A stretch of DNA of 64,000 bases from Aurifilum marmelostoma (taxonomy: Eukaryota > Ascomycota > Sordariomycetes > Diaporthales > Cryphonectriaceae), in contig JAMXSV010000008.1 of assembly GCA_027559495.1 (NCBI GenBank), positions 1,922,001 to 1,986,000 of the forward strand, written 5' to 3'. The notes beneath the pieces were generated by a model that saw only the letters and a program-made list of their open reading frames with translations, had not been told where the DNA came from and ran no database searches. Made by a program: the position numbers and the translations under genes. Below, one piece after another: positions 1-11,701 of this stretch; the first letter of the stretch is position 1, and each line of letters starts with the position of its first letter.

Positions 1-327
1 GCCATCTCCCCACATTGCTGAACCTTGCCCTGCCGCGCCCTGCACGCCTGCTTGGGTGCCAGCGGGTTGCAACCACAACTCAACGGTCCGTCGTCATCCG
101 TGTGGGTCCTTTCTACCTGCCTCTGCTATTCCCACGCTCTAAAATCAGAACATTTGGGCTCCTCCTGCATTCTTCGCGCGTAAGACAACACTCGAGCCTC
201 CCCAGGCTCCAGCACAGAACCGAACTCATGTTCTTCTGAGGGAGCATGAGTGATCTCTGCCTCTCTGTGCGCAGTTCCCTGGAGATGTTGTTGTGCTGCA
301 GCTGGCTTTGGTAGCAAGCAAGCAACA
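1..327. other. upstream region and leader of the ArAE/BRE4-like gene
   Basis: No gene supported here. It is the promoter and 5' leader of the gene starting at 328. It contains short upstream ORFs, including a 22-codon one at 246-314 that ends 13 nt before the main ATG. Whether these lie inside the transcript depends on the start site, which cannot be read from sequence. Confidence 0.5.
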
Positions 328-3300
328 ATGAGCACCTCGTCGCCTTCAAGCTCTCCCTCGACGCCATCTGGCCCTTGGCGACGGCCGCCTTTGAGAAGCG
401 TACGTCCTTGTTGGCTGTGACCTGCTTCTACTTCGTCCCTATTGCTGTTACAGACATTCCCTGAGGATTACTAACTTCATTGTGGCTTGATCATACTACA
501 GAAGCTTCGAAATGGCACCTTCGTCGATCCCCAGACAGGCGAGCGCTCCCGCCGTCAGTTTACCCTCCGCCGTACCGAGACGGGCGATAGCGAGTCCTCC
601 ATCCATGCCGTGCCCTATTTCTCCCGCGAGAATCTTTCTGGGCGCGTGGTCGCTCTGGCGCACAAGTCAAGGGCAGTCGCCGTGCGTTCTTGGGAATGGC
701 TGAAGAGCCCGGCTGGGCGCGGCGTGCTCAAGTGCACACTCGCGTACTCCTTGGGTAGCCTGTTCACACTGTGGGCACCGCTCTCGGACTTCTTAGGCAA
801 GCCAGACGGGAAACACGTTGTTGCGACGATCACGGTATACTTCCATCCTGCAAGGACGGCAGGTTCAATGATCGAAGGGACACTCATCGCTATAATGGCT
901 GTCATTTACGCTGAGATCGTGGCTATCGCCTCAATGGCTACTTCGGTCTTCTTCGGCTCTACCTTACACATGGTCGCGCTGGCATATTTCCTGGTCCTGC
1001 TCATCTTTGTCGGTGGAGCATTTGGGTTTCTCGGCTGGGTTAAGCAGAGGATGAACAACCCACTGGTCAATGTCGGGAGCACTCTCGCCTCCCTGTCCAT
1101 GATCAGTGTCCTGACCAAGGAGAATGCTGTGCAGGATCACATCTTCTCAAACCTGAAGATCGTCCAGGTTCTGAAGATGCTGGTTTGCGGCATTATAATA
1201 ACTATCGCGGTGAACTTATCGCTGTGGAGGACGTCAGCCCGGACGCAGTTGCGGGAGAGCATGACAAAGGCCTCGCAGTCCCTGGGAGACATGTTAGGGA
1301 TGATATCACACGGGTTCCTGAGTGGCGCTGAAGAGGAGATGCTCACAGCGGACTTCAAGAAAGCTGAGAAGGCATACGACACAGCGTACGGGAAGATGTC
1401 CAAGAATCTTAGGGAAGCCAAATACGAACACTATTTTGTTGGTGATGAGAAGGTCTATCAGTTGGACAAGGCGGTCTACAAGTCCATGGAGAATCTGGCC
1501 CAGTCTATCAGAGGCCTGAGGAGTGCAGCAAATACACAATTTGTGCTGCTCAAGGAGCCTGCATCAGAGCCAGGGTCTGGGACGGTCTCCCCGGGACAGC
1601 TGCTCTCGCCATCGCTGCATCGGACTCTCTCGTCAAACTTCAGGCTTCATCAGCCGACATTGTCAGCCATCGACGAGGGCTCGGACGAGAGCGAGGAGGA
1701 TCAACCTGTCAGGGGAAGGAGTCCAAGCAGTGCACCCACGTTCCGTTCGCCATCCGACATTTTTGATCTCTTCATTGCATTGTTGGGTCCGTCGGTGAAG
1801 TCGCTGGCTTTCACCTTGTCTGAGGTCCTCAGGGAGCCTCCTTTCGGAGTGGCACCAGATTACGACATCACGATCAATGACAACTTTCGACGGAGTCTCT
1901 TGGATGCCCTCACACTATTCAACCAAAACCGAGCGAAGGCCCTAGAGGAGCTATACAAGACGATCGAGCTAGGGCGACCGAGGTCGGAGAAGATCAAGGC
2001 AGACTTCGAGGAGGTTGCCGCGGCTTGCGGACATTTTAGCTTTTCACTTCAGAGTTTTGGTGAAGAGATGAGCAAGTATTTGGATGTCCTGGACGACCTC
2101 AAGTACGCTGTTGAGCACAAGAAGCGGAGCTGGCACTTCCTTGTCTTCTGGAAGCAAATCCACCTCCGCCAGATCCAAGCTCCCTTACTTCCCTTTGAGG
2201 CGGAGCGAGAGCCCATGGTGCGACCCATCAGGAAATCGCAGATGCCTCGTGGAATTCCAGATCAGATGATGTCGCGTCGCGATACCTTCAGCTGGGAGGC
2301 AGAGCCCCAAGCCAGTCACACCGCGAAGAAGGTCTCGACGCAAGTCCTGAGGTTCTTGCGCTTCCTGGCCAGAGACGATAGTACGATTGTCCCTTCCATG
2401 GAGTTACCCCTTTCAGAATTGTGGCTAATCGAGTACCTTTGTAGTCCGCTTCGGCATCAAAGTCGGGTTCGGCGCCATACTCTGGGCTATGCTCGCCTTT
2501 CTCCCCGAGACCAAGCCCATCTACATGCACTGGCGAGGCGAGTGGGGTCTGCTGTCTTTTATGATTGTCTGCTCCATGACGGTCGGCGCAGCGAATACCA
2601 CAGGCACGACCAGAATTCAGGGCACAGTCTCTGGGGTCTTCTTCACCCTCATCAACTGGAACGTCAGCCAAGGCAATGGTGTCGCGTTGCTCTTCCTCGG
2701 CGCCATCGTGGCCTTTATGAGCTTCTACATTGTCATAGTGCAGAATAAGGTGTCTTTCGGCCGGACTACCCTGCTCGCGTACAACGTATCGCTGCTCTAC
2801 GCCTATCTCATTGCCAACAAGGTCGATGATGATGACGACGACGAAGGCGGCACTAATCCCTATATCGGCGAGATCTGTCTGCACAGAGCCCTTGCCGTGA
2901 CGGTAGGCATCATTTGGGGTCTTGTCGTGTGTCGACTGATCTGGCCCATTTCGGCGCGCAAGAAATTTCGCGAGGGCATCTCGGTCCTATACTTGCAAAT
3001 GGGCCTCATCTGGAAACGAGGTCCTCTGGCCATCCTCCTTCGCAGTGACTGCACGCGCTCATACCTCAAGTCCGGCGAACAGGCCGCACTGCACCGCTAT
3101 GCATCAAGCCTTGAAGTGTTTCGCCAGTCCGCCATGTCTGAATTCGAACTCCGTGGGCCGTTCCCAGGTGAGGCCACAGCGCGTATCATGCATAGCACGA
3201 ATCGCCTCCTCGATGCGTTTTATGCCATGAGCCTCGTGACACAACGCCGAGGTCAGCTATCTGATGGTGAGAAGGCCCTGTTGTTGTTCACGGCGAAGGA

Positions 3301-3835
3301 GAGGGCGGTGCTGTGCGAGCGTATCTGCCATGTCTTCCAAGTTCTGGCAAGCTGCTTGATGCTCGAGTATCCGATTACGGACGCGTTACCAAGCGTCATG
3401 GGCACGAGGGACCAACTTCTCGGGAAGATCTTCCAATTCCGGAAAGAGCACGCTGCCGCCCTGCGAGAGAAGCGCGATGCAGAGGCTACAGAACAGAGCG
3501 ACTCCGCCGTTGTGACTGGCGCAGCCAATACCTCCGGTGAAAGCGTGACCAGCAATAATCATCAACCAGCAGCGCCAACTTCCCCATCCGTCACCGTGGC
3601 TAAGCGCCGTGGTAGTGGCAGCGGAAGCGGCAGCGGCAGCATCAAACGGCCGGCGGGGCATTCCACACTGAGTGGCAGCCTCGCGGGCCAGGTGCAGGTC
3701 GAGGAGAGAGACTACGCCCTGCTGTACGCGTATGCGCTCGTCACTGGCCAGGTTGCGGAGGAGCTCAAAGTCGTCAAGAAGGAGGTGGAGGCCCTGTTTG
3801 GAGTGCTGGATGAAGAGGCACTTCTTTTGCAGTAA
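328..3835 (+). CDS. ArAE/BRE4-like multi-pass membrane transporter
   Basis: Exons 328-399, 502-2380 and 2445-3835 give 1113 residues. The first ATG (328) lies in a short exon coding a Ser/Pro-rich start, joined in phase 0 by GTACGT...ACAG; the second intron is 64 nt. The protein has two hydrophobic blocks, one at about residues 98-235 and one from about 630 to 790, separated by a long soluble middle. This is the layout of the fungal putative ER transporter / aromatic acid exporter (ArAE_2) group that includes yeast Bre4, related in fold to FUSC proteins. An Asp-run loop (around 2827-2845) lies between C-terminal membrane segments, and a Gly-Ser repeat (around 3610-3640) lies in the tail. Family membership is assigned from architecture and remembered sequence character; substrate unknown. 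The next gene is convergent. Confidence 0.85.
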
Positions 3836-4414
3836 AGTGAATGGAATGGTCATCGAGTTATGAAAAGTAATAGATTGAATTTTGGCTCAACATGCATGGG
3901 AGTCTTGGACTTGGAAAAAGGAAGAGGTGGAAACACAAAACATTTATTCACTATTCTGGATACGATGCTGGTTTGGAACTTTTGTCTGTTCATCGCCGAG
4001 CATGGTGTTCTGGTTGTTTCTTTTTTACTCATTCTGGGCAGGGCACTGGGTGGCATACATGTTTTCTTTTGAGATTGGAATCAGGACCTGGGTTTGAATA
4101 CTCTTCTAGCCGAGTTTGCGCGAACTACTTTCACATTCATCTGCGATCAAGGCTTGTGATGGAAAGTAATACTTCACACTTTTATCAAGGTGGTTTAAGG
4201 GAGGTTGCAAATGTTGAATTTCGCAGGTTTATTGTTTCTACAATCTATCGAGTTCATGGGGGAGGGCCTTTTCATCAATAGTCCTGTAGTGGTGAGCTAA
4301 TGAATACCGTTGTGGCACTTAGGCGGTCACCTGGCCTACCAGCCTGGCTCCTTACTGTTAGCGGTGCGATTCGTCATAGTACTTGGCTTTATGTTAGGGG
4401 AGCTCTCTTGTCAT
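3836..4414. other. convergent intergenic spacer
   Basis: Lies between the 3' ends of two convergent genes. It is AT-richer than its neighbours and probably holds both 3' UTRs. Open frames here (for example 3892-4281) have random-looking composition, so no gene is called. Confidence 0.5.
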
Positions 4415-5866
4415 CTACGCGGACAGTGTGTCAAGCTTCAGCAGGATGCGGGCGGCGGTCTCGTCAGGGCTCGAGACGGATATGAGGTACCTTGCGGGCA
4501 GCGCCAGGCACCACCTCAGCGCGCCGACCACGAAGACATCGAGGCGGACGCCCTCGTGGCCCACCAGACACTCAATGTAGTCCAGGTCGACGAGCTCGGG
4601 ATCGCGCCCCCGCCGCGACCACTGCATGTGGTCCTCCACTTTCTCCCTGGAGTAGCAGACATAGAAGCCCAGGGCCTGGGCGACGTGCTCGGGCGGGATC
4701 TTGGGGCCGTGCTCCTCGTGCTCGACCATGGCCCTGATGAGCGGGATCGAGCTCGAGGACAGGTAGTCGCCCTCGACCACCATCTGGAAGGCGCTCCGTG
4801 GGTTATGTAGCCCGCGCGGGGTCCAGAAGTCGAGGCCCTTCCGGATGAGGTGGATGTGGACGTTGATCATGGACCTGTGCACCAGGATGAGCTTGTGGAG
4901 GACGGACCTGTTGCCCGGGTCAAGGGCGTGGAGGTCCAGGCCCCGCTCCTCGAGGAGGTCCAGCACGGGGATCATGTTGTCGTCGACATGGATCTGCGAA
5001 AAGAGCTCCAGGATCGGGTTGAGGCCCTGGTGCATCTCGCTGAGACCGGGGAACCGATCAAGAAACAGGCGGATCACGGCGAGGTTCGGCGTCTCCATGG
5101 TCTCCATGATGTGCTGCATAAGACTGTCGTCAGGCCATGTCCGGATATACGCCTCGTTGTGCGGGCCGTGGAGCAAGTAGTTGATGATGTCCATCGAGCT
5201 GCCCTGGATGGCATGGCTTAGGATGTCGTCCCTGAAGGTCAGCTGGAGCCCCGGGAAGGTGAGCTTGTCCTCGTGCTCGGGGACGCCGGGCTGGATCAGC
5301 CTGAAGATCTCCAGATTGTTTGCAGCGGCCGCCAGGGCCAGCGGACCTGGGGTCGGCCGCAGCAACATCCATGCCTCGAAATCTACTTGGCTGGATGGCA
5401 TGGCGCTCCTGAGGCGCGACATACCCTTTCTGAGAGCGGCCACGGAGCCTGCCTGGATGGCAAGGCGGGCCACTCCGACGTCAGCATTGCGGATAGCCCA
5501 GTCGAGCGCTGACTCTGAGACCCGTAGACAAGATGCACCGTAGGGAAACGTTGTCATTGCTGCGATGTGGTCCCGGTCGTAGCAGAAGAAGTCGCCGACC
5601 CGGCACCTTAGGGCGGCCTGAATGCCTGGGTTGTGAAGGATGTTACTCACCAGTTCATGGTTCTCCTCGGCATCCTCAGCCTCGATCTCGACGTCGCGGA
5701 TGTAGATGAGCTTGCGCAGAAGGTCGTAATTGGCGCTGCAGGTCAGCATGAGGGTGAGGATGTCTCTGGGCCGGAGTTCGCGTGCGACCAGGTACAGTAA
5801 GTCAGGTATCAAGAGTGGCTCGCCCGAGCCTCGCGTGGCCACCGAAGATGGCTGGTGTCCGGCCAT
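4415..5866 (-). CDS. F-box/ankyrin-like repeat protein (hypothetical)
   Basis: Single-exon gene of 483 residues starting at the ATG read on the minus strand at 5866. Residues about 17-60 (LLIPDLLYLVARELRPRDIL and the Leu/Cys-rich stretch after it) look like a fungal F-box-type N-terminus. After this come degenerate ankyrin-like helical units: SALDWAIRNADVGVARLAIQ, then LALAAAANNLEIFRLI, then ILSHAIQGSSMDIINYLL, then a further Leu-rich unit. Such proteins are numerous and fast-evolving in filamentous ascomycetes; F-box members recruit substrates to SCF ubiquitin ligases, but that role is inferred here. TATA-like sequence (CTATATAG) lies about 110 nt upstream of the ATG. A plain ankyrin-repeat protein without a functional F-box is the main alternative. 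Confidence 0.75.
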   Translation of the reverse strand: MAGHQPSSVATRGSGEPLLIPDLLYLVARELRPRDILTLMLTCSANYDLLRKLIYIRDVEIEAEDAEENHELVSNILHNPGIQAALRCRVGDFFCYDRDHIAAMTTFPYGASCLRVSESALDWAIRNADVGVARLAIQAGSVAALRKGMSRLRSAMPSSQVDFEAWMLLRPTPGPLALAAAANNLEIFRLIQPGVPEHEDKLTFPGLQLTFRDDILSHAIQGSSMDIINYLLHGPHNEAYIRTWPDDSLMQHIMETMETPNLAVIRLFLDRFPGLSEMHQGLNPILELFSQIHVDDNMIPVLDLLEERGLDLHALDPGNRSVLHKLILVHRSMINVHIHLIRKGLDFWTPRGLHNPRSAFQMVVEGDYLSSSSIPLIRAMVEHEEHGPKIPPEHVAQALGFYVCYSREKVEDHMQWSRRGRDPELVDLDYIECLVGHEGVRLDVFVVGALRWCLALPARYLISVSSPDETAARILLKLDTLSA

Positions 5867-7937
5867 GGTGTCTTATGTCTTGTTCTGGCTGTGAGATGTC
5901 TTTCTGTGAGCTTGTTGGTAGTTGATGTGTTTTGAGTTTCCGAGGACGAAAGGAAAAGCGTGAGAGGCAACTGGTCTATATAGCAGCATACCAGCTGTGA
6001 GCTCCATCCGAACAGCAGCCCCATATATAAACAGTCCTGCTGCCGAGAGCCGATATAAGTTAGCAGAAACAACGCTGTTGACCTATGTTAAAGCAATGCT
6101 TTTTTGGTGATAGTTGGGAATAGCAAGGGGAACAGTCATGGCGTTCAGATCGAACTCGAAAAACAATGGTGCAGTCGCCGACGTTAAACCCTTATACACC
6201 ACCGCTTTGTCTTCATCTCCTCGAGCACCGTTGGTATGTCATTGACAATACGGTTGTTCAGTCTTGCATTGTCCTTTGGGCGGACCAACATCTCTTCTCA
6301 ACTCCGTGTCTGATCATGTTGAGTCGCTAAGGAGCGTCTCCATATGGATCTAGACAAAAATTTAGTACTTGCATAGATTATGAATTGCGGCAAGAGTATA
6401 TGTCTTTCAGACCAGAAGTGACGGGTCCCAAGATGGAACTCACCAAGACTCAGTTTTCACCCATATATAATCAGGTATAAGCTGTCCTTCTCCACCTCCA
6501 CGGCCAAGTAGGGTTCAGCAGCATCTTTTCAAGAGGATGCTGTCGCCCGTTCTGGATGGGAGAACGTTGTACGCAAGTTGATTGTCAATGTTTGTTTCGC
6601 CGATCTGACAACAACTCACAAAGCCCCCTCCGCCCCCAAACCCAGGGTTAGCTGGCTGGGCTTGACAAATGCAAACCACCACCTTGACAAGGCGGCGCCA
6701 CCATTCTGACATCTTGTTCTCAGCCGCCAAGCCTGTTGTCAGCCTTTCCAGGCAGAGGTGGAGATAGATGGCTCCAGTGAGGAAGCTATGCTGCTGAAGT
6801 GGTCAGCCGACGTGCCGCGTGCCACAGCTCTGATAAGCAGCGCATTTCCGACACGTTTCGTGACCCTATGCAAATCCTCATTCTCCTCATTGCGTCTCTG
6901 AGATGTGGTCCCTGGTTTGTAGGATGAGATGGAGGGGTGGGCCAGGGCATAATGTGGTGTGCATGGCAATCCGACTTAGCCGCGTCACCCTTTGACGACC
7001 ACTGTGGAAGAAGATATATGCCGATTCACTCTATTTGATGCTGCGGGGTATCTAATCCAGATCTTGAAGGATCCCACATTGCGATCGTCCGTGTGATGGA
7101 AGAGAAGGACCGCCTCGATGTCAGATCTCGTCTATCCTGCCTTGGCGACTTTGAGACGATGGAGGATCCGAGATAGCTCACTCAGACTCAGCAACGGTGA
7201 AGGTATTGGTACTACCACCAAGGCTGTTGCTACTTGCAGCAGTGAGATCAGGCTAGCTCAGCGGCCAAGACAGGGGTGAACGCGCTGTTGGAACAGAGTG
7301 CTAGGCGGGGGCTTTGCGCCGGCTTGGGGGGCGGCTGGAGGGGTAGCACGCAGGGGTGTGCAGGGTTACAGCGCACAGGGGACCCAGCAGCACGGAAGCA
7401 ACCCTAGCGACGCGCGGAAGCTAAGGCGGCAGCAAGCAGCAGAGCAGCCACACCAATCCGATCAGGGGTCTGGGTCTGCATTGTGCGGTGACACGAGCGG
7501 TCATAAAACGAAACGTTTCCAGAACACCCTTCACTGCCATGATTACTGCCTGTGGTCCTGTCTCAGCAGTAGACCTTCAGAGTCACTCATTCCTCGTTTC
7601 TCGGTCTTTTTTTGTTCTTCTTCTTTGCACCTGCGTAGCTTGTACTCTGCTTGACCCTCGTACGTTGTCCTGAGCTCCATCTCTTTAACAGCTGCCCTAC
7701 CCAAACCGCCTGGAAGAGCTTCCCCTGCGTTCCACGACACACTCATCCGAGATCTGCAGTCTTGCGTCAGGGGGGACGAGGTGCCACAGCCTTGCGCTTT
7801 GATTGTCTGCTCGCCTCTCCCAGCAGACTGCTGCGTCCATCGACGGCCAATGGAGCTTTGCCATCACTAAACACACCACCTCAACTCTTTTTATGTCAGG
7901 GGGAACCGCGGACTGTATTGAATGACGGTTCGACACC
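5867..7937. other. divergent intergenic region
   Basis: About 2.1 kb between divergent genes. The left part holds TATA-like sequences (5976-5983; also TATATAAA at 6024 and a similar sequence near 6463). The right part is the promoter and leader of the Osh3 gene, with a GC-rich patch around 7305-7400. No supported gene or tRNA. Confidence 0.5.
5976..5983 (-). promoter_or_regulatory. TATA-like element upstream of the F-box/ankyrin gene
   Basis: CTATATAG, self-complementary, about 110 nt upstream of the ATG at 5866. Position fits a core promoter; not tested. Confidence 0.4.
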
Positions 7938-7951
7938 ATGGCTGGTATTGA
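7893..7951 (+). promoter_or_regulatory. two overlapping short upstream ORFs before the Osh3 start
   Basis: A 10-codon ORF (7893-7925) ends in TGA overlapping a second ATG (7922) in an ATGA junction. The second, 9-codon ORF (7922-7951) reads across the main ATG at 7938 in another frame. If both are transcribed they would be expected to lower initiation at the main start. Confidence 0.4.
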
Positions 7952-10900
7952 ACAGCTCGAGATCCCCAGCAAGGTACGTACATTATAGAGACCAGTTTCG
8001 CGAAGGTTTGGGAGGGGACAAGAGGCTGACTTCTGGGGACAGTCGTATATCGTCCGCTGGGTTAAGGTGGAGGATGGTCATACAATTTCCTGGAGCCTAC
8101 AGCCGCACAAGAAATCAATGTACGTCGCCCTCGGTGTTGCCCTTCCCTCTGCTGCCTCTCCGTCCTGCACACCCTGTGTACCCCTGACTAATTGTATAAC
8201 ACCGCCTCGTGTGTATAGAAACTTCGGCATCGTCAGACATCCCGGCAGCGGCAGCACCAACGTCTCCGTCAACCCGCTCGAAGTGTCCGAGGGACTCGAT
8301 GGCACCTCCGAGAGTAGCAAGAGGGGCGTCTTCGCCAAGAAAGACTTAGGCAATGCCCAGGAGCAGCTCACCAAGAAGGGTTTCATCGTGATAAGCTGGC
8401 ATGGCAAGTGCGAGGCGGACAAGGTGTCGACGGGCACCCACGACGTTGACGCAACCAAGGGCGGCATGTTCGGCCTTATCTTCGACAACACCTTCTCGAA
8501 GCAGACCTCAAAGTCAGCCACCTTCGTCCTCCTGACCTACCCGACCGGCGCCCCTCCGCAGACTGCGCGTAACTTGCCCAACCTGCAGGCCGGCACCAGC
8601 GCGAGCACTAGTAGGACGAGCCTTCCCAACAAGGGGGCGAGCCCAAGCCCGAGGCCGAGCGCTTGGGAGTCGGTCGAATCCCTGCAGAGTCAAAAGACGA
8701 GAGGGAGGGCAACCTCGAACGCCCGGAGCGAGACGTCTGGCCATACAAGCACGGGAAACTATCACACGGGGCTGCTGCTGAAGAGGAGGCGCAAGAAGGG
8801 ACAGGGCTACGCGAGGAGGTTCTTCTCCCTCGACTTTGCGACGTGCACGCTCTCTTACTACCACGACCGGAACTCGTCGGCGCTCAGGGGGGCTGTGCCG
8901 CTCAGCTTGGCAGCGATTGCTGCGGACGAGACCAGACGGGAGATCAGTATCGACTCGGGCGCAGAGATCTGGCACCTCAAGGCCTCCCATGATAAAGATT
9001 TCTCGGACTGGGCAAAGGCGCTGGAGAAGGCGAGCCGGATCGCACGAGGGCTGGAGCCCACGTTCCTCGAGCCTGAGCCGGTCAAACGTCAGATCACCAG
9101 GCGCTCGCTCCAGGCCCCTCCGGACACCCGACAGGAGGAGGACCGGGAGTGGCAGCAGGTCGAGGCCCTCGTGAGCAGGGTCGTGGGAACCCGAGACGCC
9201 CTCCGAAGGCTGGTTAAGGATATGGCCGCGCAGAAGCACACACACCCTCACCGGCCGTTCTCGTCGCACCTGTCGCCTGGCACTCCCCCGATCGGAGAGG
9301 ATGGGGAGTACTTTAACAACCCATCCGAGAGGAAGCCCTTCTGGAAGCGGAAGTCCAGTGCGACCGTCACACCTTCAGCACTTGGACCGTCCGTCTCTTC
9401 GGCCCTAGCGGTCCCAAGCCCCAGCAGCGTCACCACAACGATCAGTGCGAATGGTCCAGCCCAGGAGGAGAAGAGAAGGTCCAAGGGCTTCCACTCGGAG
9501 GAAGAACGCACGATGCATGATCACTGCAATGCACTGCTTGGCGACCTCGACTCGGTGGTGGCTGAGTTCTCGAATCTGCTGTCGAACAGCAAGCGGAGGC
9601 GGATGCCACAGCCTGATTCAGCTGGTCCCCGCAACAGCATAGAGTCAACGTCGACAGAAGAGTTCTTTGATGCCGAGGAGGCTGGCGACCGCTCGCAGTT
9701 GCTGGTTATTGACCGCCAGAGCGAGGATGAGTCTCCTGTCTCTGAGGTTGACGAGGCAGAAGTGCACGACGACTCGTCTGTGTCCAGTGTGGGCGGCCCA
9801 GACGACACTCTGCCAGGCAAAGACGAAGACCAGAGCGACCGCTTCCCTAGCAAGCCGAAGTCACTGACACCCTTACCAATCAACGAGGAAATCAAACGGC
9901 GCAAGACAGTACCACAGCCAAAGATCATGCCGCCGAGCCTCATAGCATTCGTGCGCAAGAATGTTGGCAAGGATCTGTCTACAATCAGCATGCCCGTGTC
10001 GGCCAACGAGCCAACTTCGATGCTGCAGCGCGTCGCCGAGCAGGTGGAGTATGCGAGCCTGCTCGACTCGGCGGCGAAACAGGCCAAGGCCAGCTATCGT
10101 CTGCTCTACGTTACTGCCTTTGCCGTGTCGCAGTTCAGCGGTGGTCGTGTCAAGGAGCGGTCCATCCGGAAACCCTTCAACCCCCTGCTGGGCGAGACCT
10201 TTGAGCTCGTCCGGGGCGAGAAGGAGGTGCCTGGCGGCCTGCGTCTCATCGTCGAAAAGGTCACACATAGGCCTGTACGGCTGGCCATACAAGCCGACTC
10301 TGCCAGCTGGTCACTGGCACAGTCTCCCGCACCCTCGCAGAAATTCTGGGGCAAGTCTGCCGAGATTACCACGGATGGCCGGGTCCGCATCGTGTTGAGG
10401 CTCCCGGACGGCACCGAGGAGCGTTACAGCTGGACCATAGCGACCATGTTTCTGCGCAACGTGGTCATGGGCGAGAAGTATGTCGAGCCCGTAGGCGACA
10501 TGACGGTCCTCAACGAGGACACCGGCGCCAAAGCAGTGGTGGAGTTCCGGTCCAAGGGCATGTTCGGCGGGCGCAGCGAGGATGTGCAGGTTGAGACGTA
10601 CGGTGAAGACGGCCAGAACACCGGCCTTGCACTGTCGGGCACCTGGACCAACTCGCTCAAGATCGTGGAGTCGGGCAAGGCTGGCGAGGAGATCTGGAAG
10701 GTGGGGTCCCTGGTGGACAACGCCGCCAGCACCTACGGCCTGACCTTGTTCGCGGCCGGTCTGAACGAGCTGACGGCCATCGAGAAGGACAAGCTGCCGC
10801 CGACAGACACCCGGCTCAGGCCTGACCAGAGGCTCTGGGAGGACGGCAAGCTCGACGATGCCGAGGGCTGGAAGGTGAAGCTCGAGGAGGCCCAGCGGGC

Positions 10901-11075
10901 GAGGCGGAAGCAGCTGGAAGAGCAGGGCCTGGAGCACAAGCCCAAGTGGTTCACCAAGGTCGATACAGGCGCCGAGGGCGAGGAGGTGTGGAAGCTCAAG
11001 GGCGGCAAGGACGGCTACTGGGAGGAGCGAACAAAGGGCCAATGGTCAGGGGTGGAGAAGATCTTCGAGGCCTGA
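7938..11075 (+). CDS. Osh3-type oxysterol-binding protein (GOLD-PH-FFAT-ORD)
   Basis: Exons 7938-7973, 8043-8119 and 8219-11075 give 989 residues. Two small 5' exons restore the conserved N-terminus (KKSINFGI across the second junction). Domains in order: N-terminal GOLD-like domain (about 1-180), PH domain (about 219-311, LLLKRRRKKGQGYARRFFSL), a good FFAT motif EFFDAEE (about 519-525) for binding VAP proteins at the ER, and the lipid-binding ORD (about 609 to end) with KPFNPLLGETFE. The usual OSBP signature is altered to EKVTHRPVRLA. By family, Osh3 acts at ER-plasma membrane contacts and binds PI4P. The gene is followed by the coatomer epsilon gene on the same strand. The domain call is firm; sterol binding is uncertain because of the variant signature. 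Confidence 0.93.
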
Positions 11076-11701
11076 GTTCAAATCAAGCACCATGTTCTTT
11101 TGATAGACGATCACCATTATCATACCAGCGAGATAGAAGCAAGATACCGTTGTCCATTGCAACTCAAAAAAGCACACATGAGCTTTTCAGCATGTGATGC
11201 CCGTCCATATCTGTATGAAGACACAGTGGGATGAAATCCTTGATGAGCATGACTGAATATGCACCCAGCAAGTACGCTGTAGTCTATGTATGTGGCACTC
11301 TTACAGGTTAAATGAAGCTATTTCAGGGGGTCAACGTGGCCCGTGCACCCTCCATCTAGGCTGGCAGGCTGGTACCATTAGGTGCTCCAGCACCCTGCAG
11401 CGTCCTGTAGTGTCCCTGGCTGGCCTAGGTGCCTAGCTGGCCTCCACGTATCGCATTGGCCTGCTTGTGCTTGTGACAGCTACTGCCACCTTGCGACAAA
11501 GCTCCAAGCCGCCAATCCCCCAGTACTTTTTCGAGACACCGTTGCGCCGCCAGCGACGTCCGTCCTTCACTCCCAAACACAACAAAATACATTCCTCAGC
11601 CTACGAACTCTGCAATCGACTCGACCAACATCCCCTGTGTCCAAGTCATTCCCTCAAACAGACGATCCCTCCTCCGGCACTTCGATACACATCCGCCCAA
11701 T
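11076..11701. other. spacer between Osh3 and coatomer epsilon genes
   Basis: Holds the Osh3 3' end and the coatomer epsilon promoter and leader. The stretch 11340-11450 is rich in repeated CTGG/GGCT words of unknown meaning. No gene supported. Confidence 0.5.

Noticed and set aside
3892..4281. 129-codon ORF on the plus strand
   Set aside because: AT-rich 3' flank of the first gene, random residue mix, no promoter signal.
7046..7058. 13-base match to a universally conserved small-subunit rRNA segment (GGGTATCTAATCC)
   Set aside because: Flanking bases on both strands do not continue the rRNA sequence, so I treat it as chance and not a mitochondrial or rRNA insertion.
7651..8187. 178-codon ORF on the plus strand
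   Set aside because: It overlaps the leader, the first two exons and introns of the Osh3 gene in the wrong frame.
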